A stretch of DNA of 64,000 bases from Clostridia bacterium (GCA_022797145.1 JAAWKA010000002.1:1-64000), one strand, 5' to 3'; shown: positions 1-10,917, counted from the stretch's first letter. Made by a program: numbers and translations. The notes: generated by a model not told the origin, from the letters alone.

Positions 1-1314
1 CCCCTCTTCGTTTTTTATACAACAAAGAGGGGCTTTTACATATGTTATATTTCTACTTTCAACTTCTTCTTTTTTACTTATTATTTCTACTGTTCCATAT
101 TTATATGGTGACCATGTTGTTATTGGGTTATCTTTTACCATTTTTGGAGCATATTTATATGTTCCATTAAATTCACTATTAAACCATAAATCTACAAATA
201 TCTCTGTATCTTGTTGCAACGTAAATGAAAACATATGTCCTGTAGCAATTACATCTGTTCCTCTTCTTATTCTTAGTATAGTTGTAGTAGTTGCTCCTGC
301 TGTATCAAATGCTCTTACATGATATGTTCCTTTTTTTAATATTCCTTTCCATAGTACAAAAAACCCGTCTTCTGTTGAATTTCCACTTATTGTAACAACA
401 TTATTGTCAGTTGAAACTTTTACTCCTAACACACTTTCATTTACGTTTATATTTAACATATTGATATCTTCGCCTACGCATCGTGTTTTATTATTTTCCT
501 GTACTGTGTTTCCATACAATCTTCTTATTTTTCCAAATCCTTTTGAAGTAATTGCAGTTATAGATTCTCCGTTGTATCTTTTTGACATATTATCTATACA
601 GCTTTTATCTGCTTTTGTATTAATCAGATTAAGTAAATTTCCTGCAACGTCTCCGTCCAATACTGTTTGTACTGTTTGAAACCAATTATTAAAATTGTTT
701 TCAAATTCTGTTTTCATGTTACTTATATTTATTTCTGCCTGTCCTGTTACTCTTTTTAACCAGTCTTGGTACTGATTAAACAACGTTGTTGTATCAACAT
801 GTTGTAATTGATTTGCTACAATTCCGCATAGTTGTGTATTTAATCTTAAATCAGTTATATTTTCTTGTGTAATTTCAATTATATTAGCATTCACCCTTAT
901 ATCTGCCAAACCTATTTCATATATGTCATAATCTCGTTGTAATTCTGGTGCCACTGGGTTTCCTCTAGCTATTCCTTTTTTTATAAATAAATTTATACTT
1001 CTATCTGTAAAATCTAATCTTGCTACTATTCTGTCTATCCTTGACTGCAAATCGCTTTCTTCTATTTCTAATGTCTCAAATGGTTCTACCCACCCCATAT
1101 AGCCATTTATATAACATACTCCTATGTCTACTTTTATTTTCATACCTTCTGTTGCTAGTACTTGCATATTAGTAGAAGGATTAGGAAATACACCATTACT
1201 AATAAATTGACTAAAATATTTTGCAAAAAAAGAAGCCTCTTCGGCTCTATCAAACACTGGCATATTTTCTACATCATACCCTATTATTTCTGAATTAAAA
1301 AATCCACTTCTCAC
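1..1314 (-). CDS. Phage tail fibre/baseplate-like protein, C-terminus runs off the window
   Basis: Minus-strand frame open from GTG at 1314 (RBS aaggagg just upstream) to position 1: VRSGFFNSEIIGYDVENMPVFDRAEEASFFAKYFSQF...; missing from the ORF track because no stop lies in the window; sits downstream of the tail genes. Confidence 0.7.
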   Translation of the reverse strand, partial: MRSGFFNSEIIGYDVENMPVFDRAEEASFFAKYFSQFISNGVFPNPSTNMQVLATEGMKIKVDIGVCYINGYMGWVEPFETLEIEESDLQSRIDRIVARLDFTDRSINLFIKKGIARGNPVAPELQRDYDIYEIGLADIRVNANIIEITQENITDLRLNTQLCGIVANQLQHVDTTTLFNQYQDWLKRVTGQAEINISNMKTEFENNFNNWFQTVQTVLDGDVAGNLLNLINTKADKSCIDNMSKRYNGESITAITSKGFGKIRRLYGNTVQENNKTRCVGEDINMLNINVNESVLGVKVSTDNNVVTISGNSTEDGFFVLWKGILKKGTYHVRAFDTAGATTTTILRIRRGTDVIATGHMFSFTLQQDTEIFVDLWFNSEFNGTYKYAPKMVKDNPITTWSPYKYGTVEIISKKEEVESRNITYVKAPLCCIKNEEG

Positions 1315-1315
1315 T

Positions 1316-2389
1316 CTATATTACCTCCTTTACTTTCTTTATGTTATAGTCATTCCCAAAACTTACATCTAATGTCATGTTACCATTTTCATAAACTTCA
1401 GATATTCCAATAATTCTATTTTCTACATTAAAACCTAATTCATCATTCTTGTATACTGCTTTATCCCCTAAGTCAAAATCTGTTTTGTATTTTAAGTTTG
1501 CTAAAGTATCTATACTAAAATCTGCTATTTCTACTTTGTTGTATTCATTTAACTTTTCAATTCCTCTTTCTTTAAGTATTTCTTTATACTCTGCATCTGT
1601 AGTATTTTCGTCTTTTTGTAAATCTCTTGCATCAACATATAATTCCTTACGTTTTTCACCTTGTCTTATCCTATCAACTTCAACTATAATCCTATTTCCT
1701 CCTGTATCTTCTCCAGCTACATAAGCAAAATTTTTATATTGTGTTTCATCTACAGAATATTCATCTTCTAATATATTTTCAAAATTTCGAGAAAATATAG
1801 CCCATGTATTTATGTTTTGAGTATCTCTTCTGTCTAGACCTTGCCATACCTCAAACACCATTTTATTATTGTCAAAATCATACCATAATTGTATACTTAG
1901 TTCATCTTCCTTGCATAATTCGTAGATTCTATCTAACAAATTATCTCCAGTCATTTGCATTGTTCGGCTTCTTCCTAAACCTCTACGTTCTCCTAATACA
2001 AGATTTGATATCGACCTTGTTCCTGCGTTTATACAGAAGGTATTTACTAGACTTCTAATAATGTCTTCTGTTATCATGTTTTTAAAATTTTGTGTCTTAT
2101 TTATTGCTCTATCAGCTAGTATACTTTCTAAGAATTGCCCTGACCTCTGTATATCTGTTCCTTGTGTTGTTGTTTTATAGCTTAATGTTTTTAGTATTCC
2201 TGTCTCCCTAAACTCTTTAGAATAAATATACATTGCATTTCTAAATTGTTCCCAGTATTTAATTCCTATTTGTAAATTAAAATTTCCACATTCATAATAT
2301 TTTCTATTCCAAACTAAGCTAGAAAAATCATCTATTAATCCACATATTTGAAAATTCTTATCTAATAACAATAATTCCATTTTACACAC
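1316..2389 (-). CDS. Phage tail protein, siphovirus ReqiPepy6 Gp37-like (tail/endopeptidase region)
   Basis: Sequence style (MELLLLDKNFQICGLIDDFSSLVWNRKYYECGNFNLQI...) and position after the Dit-like protein. Confidence 0.7.
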   Translation of the reverse strand: MCKMELLLLDKNFQICGLIDDFSSLVWNRKYYECGNFNLQIGIKYWEQFRNAMYIYSKEFRETGILKTLSYKTTTQGTDIQRSGQFLESILADRAINKTQNFKNMITEDIIRSLVNTFCINAGTRSISNLVLGERRGLGRSRTMQMTGDNLLDRIYELCKEDELSIQLWYDFDNNKMVFEVWQGLDRRDTQNINTWAIFSRNFENILEDEYSVDETQYKNFAYVAGEDTGGNRIIVEVDRIRQGEKRKELYVDARDLQKDENTTDAEYKEILKERGIEKLNEYNKVEIADFSIDTLANLKYKTDFDLGDKAVYKNDELGFNVENRIIGISEVYENGNMTLDVSFGNDYNIKKVKEVI

Positions 2390-3233
2390 CTAAATACTTT
2401 CTATAAAATAGTATGTTTATATCAACATTTGTACTTCCATTATCACATTCATACTTTAAGACATTTTTACCTATTTTTAGGCTAAAGAATGTACTATTTC
2501 TATCTATTTTATTAACAATATTTTTTCCATTTAACGTGACTGATTTTTTGCGTGGATTTGTGTTTATTCTAAGTTCATCACCTTGATTTAACATAGCGTT
2601 TACTTTTATATATTGATTGTTATTTAAAATAAATTTTAGATTATCTACTTTTCCTCGTTTAGCTATAGCTACAATTTCTATTCCTGTTTCTTTATCTCCA
2701 TCATTTACAAGTGGCATTACTGGCTTAAATGTCTTGTACCCCATTATTTTTGTTGGATTTATTACAAGTGGAAATGTAAATTGTGGGCTTATTAATGTTA
2801 AATAATTACCTCTGTTTTTAGCGTCTGAAAAATAAGGGGCTTCTGTACTTTCTAAAAATAAGGAAAATCTTATTCGTTCATACATTTTATTTGTATCAAA
2901 ATTAAAGGAAGATACTCTATATTGTATCTTCCTATCAATATTATTTCTTGATATAAACATTTCTCCTTCTTGTTTTGGATTGAAAAACCTTATTAGATAA
3001 TCTCTGTTAGCAAGTTCATTTTCATTTTTCTCTATATCTCCTGTTATAATGATTTCTCGTGGTTCTACTTTCACAGAAGTTACAGTTGAACCATCTTGTT
3101 CTGATGCAATTTTATTTATTGTGTATGAACTTGCTTCAATTCCTTGAATATCTATTACTTTAATGTCTATATTACTATTCATTTCTAGTGTTTTCTTATT
3201 ACTTTTAAATAAAAGATTTTGCTTATAGTCCAT
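2382..3233 (-). CDS. Phage distal tail (Dit-like) protein
   Basis: 283 aa, immediately downstream of the tape measure gene; typical phage tail-family protein. Confidence 0.65.
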   Translation of the reverse strand: MDYKQNLLFKSNKKTLEMNSNIDIKVIDIQGIEASSYTINKIASEQDGSTVTSVKVEPREIIITGDIEKNENELANRDYLIRFFNPKQEGEMFISRNNIDRKIQYRVSSFNFDTNKMYERIRFSLFLESTEAPYFSDAKNRGNYLTLISPQFTFPLVINPTKIMGYKTFKPVMPLVNDGDKETGIEIVAIAKRGKVDNLKFILNNNQYIKVNAMLNQGDELRINTNPRKKSVTLNGKNIVNKIDRNSTFFSLKIGKNVLKYECDNGSTNVDINILFYRKYLGV

Positions 3234-6200
3234 ATGCTAACCTCCTTAATTGTTGTCTTGCCTGTTTTTGCTCTTCGTATGGTGTAGAATTTTTAGTATA
3301 GAAGTTCTGTGTCACATTTATGCCTTTATCGTTATAATTTGTAACTGTTTGTGATTGCCCTTTTCCTATTTGCAATGTCTCCTTTTGTGATAAATTAGCC
3401 GATATTCTTGATGTTTCATAATCGACTGTTGCTTGTATTTTTTTGAATAATTTTTCAGTATCAATTATTTTAGATAAATTTAATCCTTTATATACTTGCG
3501 TATATTCTTTATTTTCCTCTTTTGTTAATACACGTTCGCCTTTGTGTAGTCTTGCAATATAGTTGTCATATGGTACATAATCTAATCCTTCTTTATGTCC
3601 AGGTAACTTTCCAGTCGCTGCACTAATTGCTAAATTAGCTCCTTGTGCTGTTACTTTGATATTCAATAAATTAGACAGGTTTGATGCTATTTTTTTTGCT
3701 GATTTATACAATGTATTATGCCAACCAGTATTATTAAGTCCATCACATAATTTAGATAAAATTTCTTGGCCTTGTTCTTCTCCTAAATTTCCCTGTTTAA
3801 TTCCCTCTATTACTTTTTCTACATCCTCCACACCAGATTGTCTAAGGACTTCTCTTAATTCATTGTCCTGTAATCCACTCAACATTCCCTTTAAATTATC
3901 TATTGCTGTTCCCTTAAATTCTGATTTCTTTTTCATTTGTTCTAATATTTCTTTACTCATATTCGCTGTTGCTCCCACTAAATATGGGGTTTGCTCTGTT
4001 GTTACACCTGTCATTTCTTCAATTTTACTTCTTAGTTCCTCTGGCATATCTGATATAGTATCATAATATACCTCATAAGAATTTGTTGCTAAAGCTTTCC
4101 ATGCTTCAATTTCATCTTGTCCTAAAGTATCAATTGTTGATGTTCTTACCTTCAATTCTTTAGCGAGTTCAGTGAGATTTTTTTGTGCTTGCTGTCTTTC
4201 TTGTAAATAAATAGCATGATTTGTTGTTTCATGCAATTGCCTGCTTCTTTCTAATTCATTTTTTTCTTTTTCAATTGAATCTTTTATAGTTTGTAAAGAT
4301 GTATCTGTATAATTTTTTGTTGTATCTTTTACTGTATTTCCTATTTCATCATACTTTCCTTCTAAATACTTTGCATAATTTTCTTGGTAAGTTTTTTCTG
4401 CTTCTACACAATCCTTAACTTTCCATTCAGCATCTTCATAAGCTTTTATTTTATTTTCTAATGCATCCACTTCTTTCTTTTGGTGTGATAATCTTAATAA
4501 TGCTTGTCCATCTGCATTTTGTCCAGCTTCTTCAACCGATTTTGTATAATCTTGATATTTCTTTTTAGCTTCTTTATATGACATTCCAAGCTCTTCATGT
4601 GCTTTTTTTAATTCTTTGGTTGCTTGTTCTTGTTTTTTTAAAGTTTCTTTATATTTTTCCTCTTGTCCCTGCAATATAATTTCTGCTTTTTTCTTTTGTA
4701 TTAACTTATCTATTTCTCCTTGTAAATTTTTATAGCTTTCTATCACATCTCCATTAAGCTTATATTCTGTTCCTAATGCCTCATTTAGTTGATTTAAAAT
4801 AAATCCAACTCTACCTTCATATCCTTTTGTTACTTTTCCATTTTCATCTACAAGTGTTTTTAATTCATCTTTTAGTTTTTCTACTGAGTTAATTTGTGCT
4901 AAATTAGCATTAGTAGTTTCATCTATGCTTCTGTTGTAATCTTCCCATTCCTTTCTTGAATTAGCCATCTCATCAGCAAATTCTTTAGCTTTCTTTTGAT
5001 TTTCTGTTTGTCTTGTCGCTAGAAATGCTAATCCTGCTGTCAATGCTGTAACTGCTACTAATAAAACTCCTACAGGGTTTGCACTTATAGCCATATTCCA
5101 TAGTTTTTGTGCAACTGTCGCTAGTGATATTTTTCCTGTAAGTAAAGCAACTGCTGTTTGACCTATTGTTAAACTCCCATTCATTACCCCTTGAGTAATA
5201 GTAACACCTTTAGTTGTTGCTTCAAACAATACTAAAGCTTTTTGAGCATTTTGCCAACTTTTTATTACTTTATCTATTATTGCTCCTGCTTTAAATGCTA
5301 CAACCATTGCTGTTATAGTTCCTATTACTTTTGCAATAGTTCCTCCATTGTCTAGTACCCAAGCAAGTCCATCAATTAATTTTGGTAATACTTTAGCAAT
5401 TAAGTCTCCACCTTTTGAAATTAGTTTTCCAAAACCATCTGCTATTTTATCTAAACTTCGAGATAGCTTACCATTTGAAGCTTGTTTAGTTAAATCTTCT
5501 ACAGATTTTGTAACGGATTTAATTCCTTTTGTAGCTGGTTTTTTAAACTTGTCATATATTGCTATACCTAGACTTTCCATATTGCTTCCAAGAATAGTAG
5601 TGGCTCCTTTTAAATTATTTTGCATTGTATCTGCCATTTCTTTAGTTGCACCATCTGAATTATTGATTTCTCTAGTTAATTTTTTAAAGTCATCTTCACT
5701 TGCATTTACTATAGCAAGCATTCCAGACATTGCCTCTGTTCCTGCTATAGAACTTGCATATGAAGCTTTTTGACTATCAGTTAAACCTGCAAATTTTGTT
5801 CGTAATTCCTGTAGTGTTTGTGATAAAGGCTTCATTGTACCATCTGAATTTTTAGTTGTTATGTTTAATTGTTTTAAAGCCTCTGATGCCTCCTTAGGTG
5901 GCTTTACAAGTCTTGTTAACATTGCTCTTAATGCTGTTCCTGCCTGTTCTCCTTTAATACCTGCATTAGCCATTAAACCTATTGCTACTGCGGTATCTTC
6001 AATAGAATATTTCATTGAACCAGCAATGGGAGCTACATATTTGAATGTTGCTCCCATTAATCCTACATTTGTATTAGAGTTCGAACTTGCTTTTGCTAAA
6101 ACATCTGCAAAATGTGCACTATCTTTAGCTTGTAATCCAAAAGCTGTTAATGCATCTGTTACTATATCTGAAACACTTCCTAGATTTTCTCCAGAAGCCG

Positions 6201-6615
6201 CCGCTAAATTCATAATACCTTCAATACCATTTAACATATCTCCTGTTTTCCATCCTGCCATAGCCATATACTCAAAAGCCTCTGCTGACTCAGTCGCACT
6301 AAACTTTGTCTTTGCTCCCATTTCTTTTGCTTTTTCTGTTAATTTATCTATCTCCTCTTGTGTAGCTCCTGAAATAGCTTGTACTTTTGACATTCCAGCT
6401 TCAAAATCACTTCCAACTTTAATGGCATAACCACTCAAAGCTGTCAATCCTGTTGCTACTGTTCCAGTTGCAACAGAAAGTGCCTTTAATCCCTTTTTAC
6501 CAATACTTTCTAATTTATTTATGCCTTTTTCAAATTCACTATTATTTAATTTGGTATCAATTAAAACTGAACCGTCTGCCATTTTTTCACCTTCTTTCGA
6601 GCATAATAAAAACAC
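3223..6615 (-). CDS. Phage tail tape measure protein (likely start MADGSVLIDTKLN...)
   Basis: About 1100 aa; TP901-type core (GSDFEAGMSKVQAISGATQEEIDKLTEKAKEMGAKTKFSATESAEAFEYMAMAGW). Confidence 0.93.
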   Translation of the reverse strand: MFLLCSKEGEKMADGSVLIDTKLNNSEFEKGINKLESIGKKGLKALSVATGTVATGLTALSGYAIKVGSDFEAGMSKVQAISGATQEEIDKLTEKAKEMGAKTKFSATESAEAFEYMAMAGWKTGDMLNGIEGIMNLAAASGENLGSVSDIVTDALTAFGLQAKDSAHFADVLAKASSNSNTNVGLMGATFKYVAPIAGSMKYSIEDTAVAIGLMANAGIKGEQAGTALRAMLTRLVKPPKEASEALKQLNITTKNSDGTMKPLSQTLQELRTKFAGLTDSQKASYASSIAGTEAMSGMLAIVNASEDDFKKLTREINNSDGATKEMADTMQNNLKGATTILGSNMESLGIAIYDKFKKPATKGIKSVTKSVEDLTKQASNGKLSRSLDKIADGFGKLISKGGDLIAKVLPKLIDGLAWVLDNGGTIAKVIGTITAMVVAFKAGAIIDKVIKSWQNAQKALVLFEATTKGVTITQGVMNGSLTIGQTAVALLTGKISLATVAQKLWNMAISANPVGVLLVAVTALTAGLAFLATRQTENQKKAKEFADEMANSRKEWEDYNRSIDETTNANLAQINSVEKLKDELKTLVDENGKVTKGYEGRVGFILNQLNEALGTEYKLNGDVIESYKNLQGEIDKLIQKKKAEIILQGQEEKYKETLKKQEQATKELKKAHEELGMSYKEAKKKYQDYTKSVEEAGQNADGQALLRLSHQKKEVDALENKIKAYEDAEWKVKDCVEAEKTYQENYAKYLEGKYDEIGNTVKDTTKNYTDTSLQTIKDSIEKEKNELERSRQLHETTNHAIYLQERQQAQKNLTELAKELKVRTSTIDTLGQDEIEAWKALATNSYEVYYDTISDMPEELRSKIEEMTGVTTEQTPYLVGATANMSKEILEQMKKKSEFKGTAIDNLKGMLSGLQDNELREVLRQSGVEDVEKVIEGIKQGNLGEEQGQEILSKLCDGLNNTGWHNTLYKSAKKIASNLSNLLNIKVTAQGANLAISAATGKLPGHKEGLDYVPYDNYIARLHKGERVLTKEENKEYTQVYKGLNLSKIIDTEKLFKKIQATVDYETSRISANLSQKETLQIGKGQSQTVTNYNDKGINVTQNFYTKNSTPYEEQKQARQQLRRLAYGL

Positions 6616-6638
6616 CAGAAATTAATCTGATGTTTGAT

Positions 6639-7601
6639 TTATGTTGCAGAATTAATATAAACATTTGTTATTTTTTCAGCTTCTTTAGCATAAATAGTTG
6701 TTAATTTATTTGCCCACTCTTCATATTCACTATATTTTCCATTACCATACTTATAATAAACTTCTGCCATTTTCCCAACACCCTCATTAGAAATTTCAGC
6801 TAATACAGAGACCTTATTATTGCATATGGTTGCTAATCCATCTAAGCCACTTGAATTTTTAGATGCTTCATTTTTATATTCTGTAATTAATGATGATGTT
6901 TTATTTCTTAATTTTTTACTATACTCATCTAAAATAGATTGATATTTTTGTTGTATGTTTGCTGTATTTTGTGTATCTATATTATCCTTTTTGTCATTTG
7001 ACTGATTTGTAGTTATTGGTTGTTCTTTCTTTCCTTTTTCTTGTTTTAATACTTCACTATATGTACTTTCTATGTCTTTACTGTCATTTACATATATAAA
7101 ATCTACATTTTTATAATCTGTAAAAGTTAATGATTCGCCTAATAAATTTTTACCTGATTTTATACATTTAAATTCTCGTATTTTCTCATAAGAGTTATTC
7201 ATTATTGAAATATAAAATATTGTATTATCTTCTTTATTTAACCCACAAAAACCCTTGTATGTTGGTGCAGTAAAAGAATTGTCTATATCACTAAATTTAG
7301 CTTTCAAATTACCACCATCTATGTTTATAGCTCCTACAATTGTATTTGTATTATTATTAATTATAAATTTATATGTCCCATCGTAATTATTTGTTATTTC
7401 ATATGGATTAATTTTATTTTGGCTTTCATTATCAGATGTACTTACTTTAACTGTATTTGTACTTACATCTTTACTCGTTTCCTTTGTTTTAGGTTGAACT
7501 ATTCCTATTATTATAACAATTACTGATATAGCTATTAATAAAGCCCAAATCCACCATTTTTCATAAATTTCTTTTTTCTTTGTTATTTTTTCTTCTTCCA
7601 T
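6639..7601 (-). CDS. Membrane-anchored protein of unknown function inserted in the tail module (moron-like)
   Basis: Single N-terminal TM segment (WWIWALLIAISVIVIIIGIV) followed by an extracellular-type low-complexity region. Confidence 0.55.
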   Translation of the reverse strand: MEEEKITKKKEIYEKWWIWALLIAISVIVIIIGIVQPKTKETSKDVSTNTVKVSTSDNESQNKINPYEITNNYDGTYKFIINNNTNTIVGAINIDGGNLKAKFSDIDNSFTAPTYKGFCGLNKEDNTIFYISIMNNSYEKIREFKCIKSGKNLLGESLTFTDYKNVDFIYVNDSKDIESTYSEVLKQEKGKKEQPITTNQSNDKKDNIDTQNTANIQQKYQSILDEYSKKLRNKTSSLITEYKNEASKNSSGLDGLATICNNKVSVLAEISNEGVGKMAEVYYKYGNGKYSEYEEWANKLTTIYAKEAEKITNVYINSAT

Positions 7602-7685
7602 TTTTCTTTCCTCCTTTTATGTAAAATATCATATATCCGCATAAATTGTTGTCGAAAAATGTCCATAAAGTATATTTTTTTAATT

Positions 7686-8252
7686 TTATAAAAATCCTTT
7701 TGCAAACTCTACTTCTTTTTCTTCTAAACTCCTGTTGTCTGGCAATGCATATAGCCTTTTCATTTTTTTATAATAATTTCTTTTTTCTATATCTTTTATC
7801 TGTGATAAATTTACTGACCTGTAGCCCATTATTTTTACTATTTCTGCGTCTTCATTTAATCCATCAAATAATGCCCTAAATTTCCACCAATGCATATATT
7901 CTATTTCCTGTAAATCTATTTTATATTGCTCCATAAAAGCACTATAAATGTATTTATTATCAAACTCATAGCTATAAATTTGATTGTATTTATTATTATT
8001 TTTATTTTTTTCATTAGAATTAGCTAACTCTTTTCCACACTGATAAAACCAGAGCATTCCTTCAATTGCCTCATTATAGTTACTTATTTCTTCAAAATTA
8101 GGATAATATAGCTCTAATGCTTTTAAAATTTTAAGGTTATTTGGCACTTTTCTATCTTGTATAAGCAGTTCAAAAAGTATTGATATTCTAAAGTCTGTAT
8201 TAATTATATTTTTATTTACTTCTGTAGGAAGTCTATGTATTAATAAATTCAT
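7686..8252 (-). CDS. Phage Gp15-like protein (tail module)
   Basis: MNLLIHRLPTEVNKNIINTDFRISILFELL...FYQCGKE resembles the Gp15 family; located between the tail chaperone and tape measure. Confidence 0.7.
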   Translation of the reverse strand: MNLLIHRLPTEVNKNIINTDFRISILFELLIQDRKVPNNLKILKALELYYPNFEEISNYNEAIEGMLWFYQCGKELANSNEKNKNNNKYNQIYSYEFDNKYIYSAFMEQYKIDLQEIEYMHWWKFRALFDGLNEDAEIVKIMGYRSVNLSQIKDIEKRNYYKKMKRLYALPDNRSLEEKEVEFAKGFL

Positions 8253-8575
8253 CTATCTAAACTATACTTCCCTAGAATACCTTCTACTTCTTTGTCACTC
8301 TTTAGCTTTTCCTCCATAATTTCTTGCATTGCCTTTGTACATTTACCAAGATTTCTTTTTTCTCCTAATATTTGTACAGCACTACCCTTTTCTAAAATTT
8401 CATCAAAGAAATTATACACAGTTTCGCAAAGCATTTTAAATCCTTCTGCATTTTTACCTTTAAACTCTTTTATTTTTTCAAGTTCTTTCATATACTTTTC
8501 TAAAGCCTCTTCATATTTAGCCATACTTTCAATGTCTAAAAAATCAAATTCTATTTCTTTATTTAATATTTTCAT
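8249..8575 (-). CDS. Phage tail assembly chaperone-like protein
   Basis: Small helical protein between the major tail protein and Gp15. Confidence 0.55.
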   Translation of the reverse strand: MKILNKEIEFDFLDIESMAKYEEALEKYMKELEKIKEFKGKNAEGFKMLCETVYNFFDEILEKGSAVQILGEKRNLGKCTKAMQEIMEEKLKSDKEVEGILGKYSLDR

Positions 8576-8603
8576 AAACTCCTCCTATTGCAGCAAGTGC
8601 AAA

Positions 8604-9182
8604 CTATTTGCTTGCACTTGCTGTTTTTGTGCTTGCAGATTGCACACTTGGTTCACTTACTGTTTTAGGTGTAAATGTACATGTTTTCCAGTTGTCTGTT
8701 GAGGAAGCTATACCTTCTTCAATTTCTCCATTTGCGCCTAATGTTCCACTTATTGTGTATTTATTTTCATCATCTCCTGCACTATCTGGTATTACATTGT
8801 ATAAACGTTTTCTAGCATAATATGTATTACTTGCTGTTCCTTCTTTATTAAAATCCACTGTTACAATAGGTCTATTTACATCTGTTTGTTCTAATTCTTG
8901 TACTTCTGCCAACATATCATGAATTTTGTTTCCTATTATTCTATCTGCTTCATATGATTTTTCTGTAGCATAACCAGTTGTCCTTTTCCTTTTATTTTTC
9001 TCATCTACATATTTTGTTTCGTCTGTTTCAACGTTTGTGTTGTCTGGTACAGACGTAAACCCTTTCATTCTTATAAATTCTGTTGCTTCTGCGGTTAATC
9101 CCATAAAGTTTACAACATCACTTCTTTTATAAAATTTTAATTCTTCATCCATTTTAAAATCCTCCTTTAAATTAATTTTCAT
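8604..9182 (-). CDS. Phage major tail protein
   Basis: Position and sequence (YKRSDVVNFMGLTAEATEFIRMKGFTSVPDNTNVETDETKYVDEK). Confidence 0.7.
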   Translation of the reverse strand: MKINLKEDFKMDEELKFYKRSDVVNFMGLTAEATEFIRMKGFTSVPDNTNVETDETKYVDEKNKRKRTTGYATEKSYEADRIIGNKIHDMLAEVQELEQTDVNRPIVTVDFNKEGTASNTYYARKRLYNVIPDSAGDDENKYTISGTLGANGEIEEGIASSTDNWKTCTFTPKTVSEPSVQSASTKTASASK

Positions 9183-9627
9183 AGTACTGGCAATTCATTT
9201 GTATTATATAAATTGCTGTTGTTTCTGTTTTTTGTAATATATATCCTGGAGAAGTATATTTTACTTCTTGTACTCCTTTAATTTTAGGCAATATTCCTTT
9301 TTTGTTCTGTTCTCTTATCCACTCTTGAAAATCTTCACAAAACTTTGAATTAGCTAAATTTACTATTGCTTGGCTTGAAATTGGAGCAGTAACAGTAAAA
9401 TCAAAAGCTATCTGTATTATGAATCCACCATCTGCAAAAGTTTTTATTACTGGTTCTACTGGTGTTCTATCTATTGAATAACTTTGTATTTCATCTTTTA
9501 AATAATCTACATTGATTTTTCCACCCTTTAGCAACGAACATGTTTCAATCCATTCTTTTATTAATTCTATCTTTGACTTTTCCATTACTTTCCACCTCTT
9601 TTTATAAAGTTTTCTATGTCTTTGCAA
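9172..9627 (-). CDS. Phage tail terminator / minor capsid-like protein
   Basis: Synteny between the HK97 gp10-like gene and the major tail gene. Confidence 0.55.
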   Translation of the reverse strand: MQRHRKLYKKRWKVMEKSKIELIKEWIETCSLLKGGKINVDYLKDEIQSYSIDRTPVEPVIKTFADGGFIIQIAFDFTVTAPISSQAIVNLANSKFCEDFQEWIREQNKKGILPKIKGVQEVKYTSPGYILQKTETTAIYIIQMNCQYYEN

Positions 9628-9986
9628 ACTTCTCTACGCCTATCATTCATCATACGCTTGTCCCATTCTGGTCCTCTTTTTGGTGCTCCTTGATACTGTA
9701 AAGTTTTATTAGAAATTTTTCTTTTAATTCCTTTAGGTCTTGATGCACCAATAGATTTTTTGCCTTTATACATATAGTGAGAATAAGGCATGATATGTTT
9801 AATAGAATGATTGTTTGGATATGTTACCTGTCTATACAAGTTTCCATTTTCTCTTGGAACGTATGGCTCATATAAACGATAAATAGTATCTCTTAAATGT
9901 TCGGTCACTCTTCCCTTTTTATCTAATCTATGGTCTTTTACAATTTGCTTAGTGCTATTCATTTTTATTTTAATATTTAACCTCAT
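9585..9986 (-). CDS. Phage minor capsid / head-tail joining protein
   Basis: Synteny; RxxKRK-rich protein typical of this class (YSHYMYKGKKSIGASRPKGI). Confidence 0.6.
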   Translation of the reverse strand: MRLNIKIKMNSTKQIVKDHRLDKKGRVTEHLRDTIYRLYEPYVPRENGNLYRQVTYPNNHSIKHIMPYSHYMYKGKKSIGASRPKGIKRKISNKTLQYQGAPKRGPEWDKRMMNDRRREVCKDIENFIKRGGK

Positions 9987-10321
9987 TATTCAGATACTCC
10001 TATCTTATAATGTTGTAAACTACCTTTTCTATTATCATCTACACTTACTACTTTAAAAACTTGATACTTTTTCATTAAACTACTTAAATCAAATTCATCT
10101 TCTACAATTCCTTCAATTATGTAATCATCTTTAGAAATATCTAGTTCATTAATAGTAGGTATCGTTATTGAGCCAGTGCTTCCTTTTTCAAGTCCTTTAT
10201 CTATTAGATTAGTCTTTTTATTATGTCTAAAATAAACTTCGTTAAAATGTAATCTCGTAACAGTTTCGTCACTATTAAAATGATACACTGTTATTTGATG
10301 TATAAAAAACTTTTTATTCAT
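9986..10321 (-). CDS. Phage head-tail connector protein
   Basis: Synteny; 111 aa. Confidence 0.5.
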   Translation of the reverse strand: MNKKFFIHQITVYHFNSDETVTRLHFNEVYFRHNKKTNLIDKGLEKGSTGSITIPTINELDISKDDYIIEGIVEDEFDLSSLMKKYQVFKVVSVDDNRKGSLQHYKIGVSE

Positions 10322-10702
10322 CTAGCACACCCCACAATACAATAGTGAATTTCCATCTGTTCCTATTACATTCCATAAATAAGTTTGTAAAATACTATGT
10401 TTCTTACTATCATAGTTTTTTTTGATTTCTTCTGGTGCAGAATAGGTTTCTTTCCATCCCTCAATTTCTTGTGATTTAAGATTTCCAACTATATCTATTT
10501 TGTCTCCTTGTTCTTTTATTAAATCAATAATTAAGCAAGTAACATATTTCACTTGCTCTGGAATATTATTTTTATCAATTCTTCCGAAAGTATTGTGATT
10601 TATATATTCACTTGCTTCAATTACTAATTTATTGAAGTTATTAGGCACGTTTTCTGTACCTAATAACTTTTTATATTCTTCTTGATTTATGTACTTTAAC
10701 AT
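10322..10702 (-). CDS. Phage head-tail connector (gp6-like)
   Basis: Synteny; YINQEEYKKLLGTENVPNNFNKLVIEASEYINHNT. Confidence 0.6.
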   Translation of the reverse strand: MLKYINQEEYKKLLGTENVPNNFNKLVIEASEYINHNTFGRIDKNNIPEQVKYVTCLIIDLIKEQGDKIDIVGNLKSQEIEGWKETYSAPEEIKKNYDSKKHSILQTYLWNVIGTDGNSLLYCGVC

Positions 10703-10714
10703 GCCTTACTCCTC

Positions 10715-10900
10715 CTATTTATTAGAAAGTTTTTCTAATTCAGTTATTTTGAGTTTTAAACTTTCATTTTCTTTTTGTGCTTCCTCTACTTTTTTAATCA
10801 ATTTATCATTTTCTTTTTCTAATTCAGTTATTTTGAGTTTTAACTTATCATCTGATTTTATTTCTTTCTTTTTTACTCCCATTCCTATTGTTGTTGACAT
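10715..10900 (-). CDS. Small coiled-coil phage protein
   Basis: 61 aa with duplicated LKITELEKE heptads; good RBS context. Confidence 0.5.
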   Translation of the reverse strand: MSTTIGMGVKKKEIKSDDKLKLKITELEKENDKLIKKVEEAQKENESLKLKITELEKLSNK

Positions 10901-10917
10901 ATTTTCCTCCTTTCTAA

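Noticed and set aside
1-40. Terminator hairpin CCCCTCTT...AAGAGGGG at the window start
   Set aside because: Visible inverted repeat, but the tail ORF is open through it and the flank is outside the window, so the function cannot be assigned.
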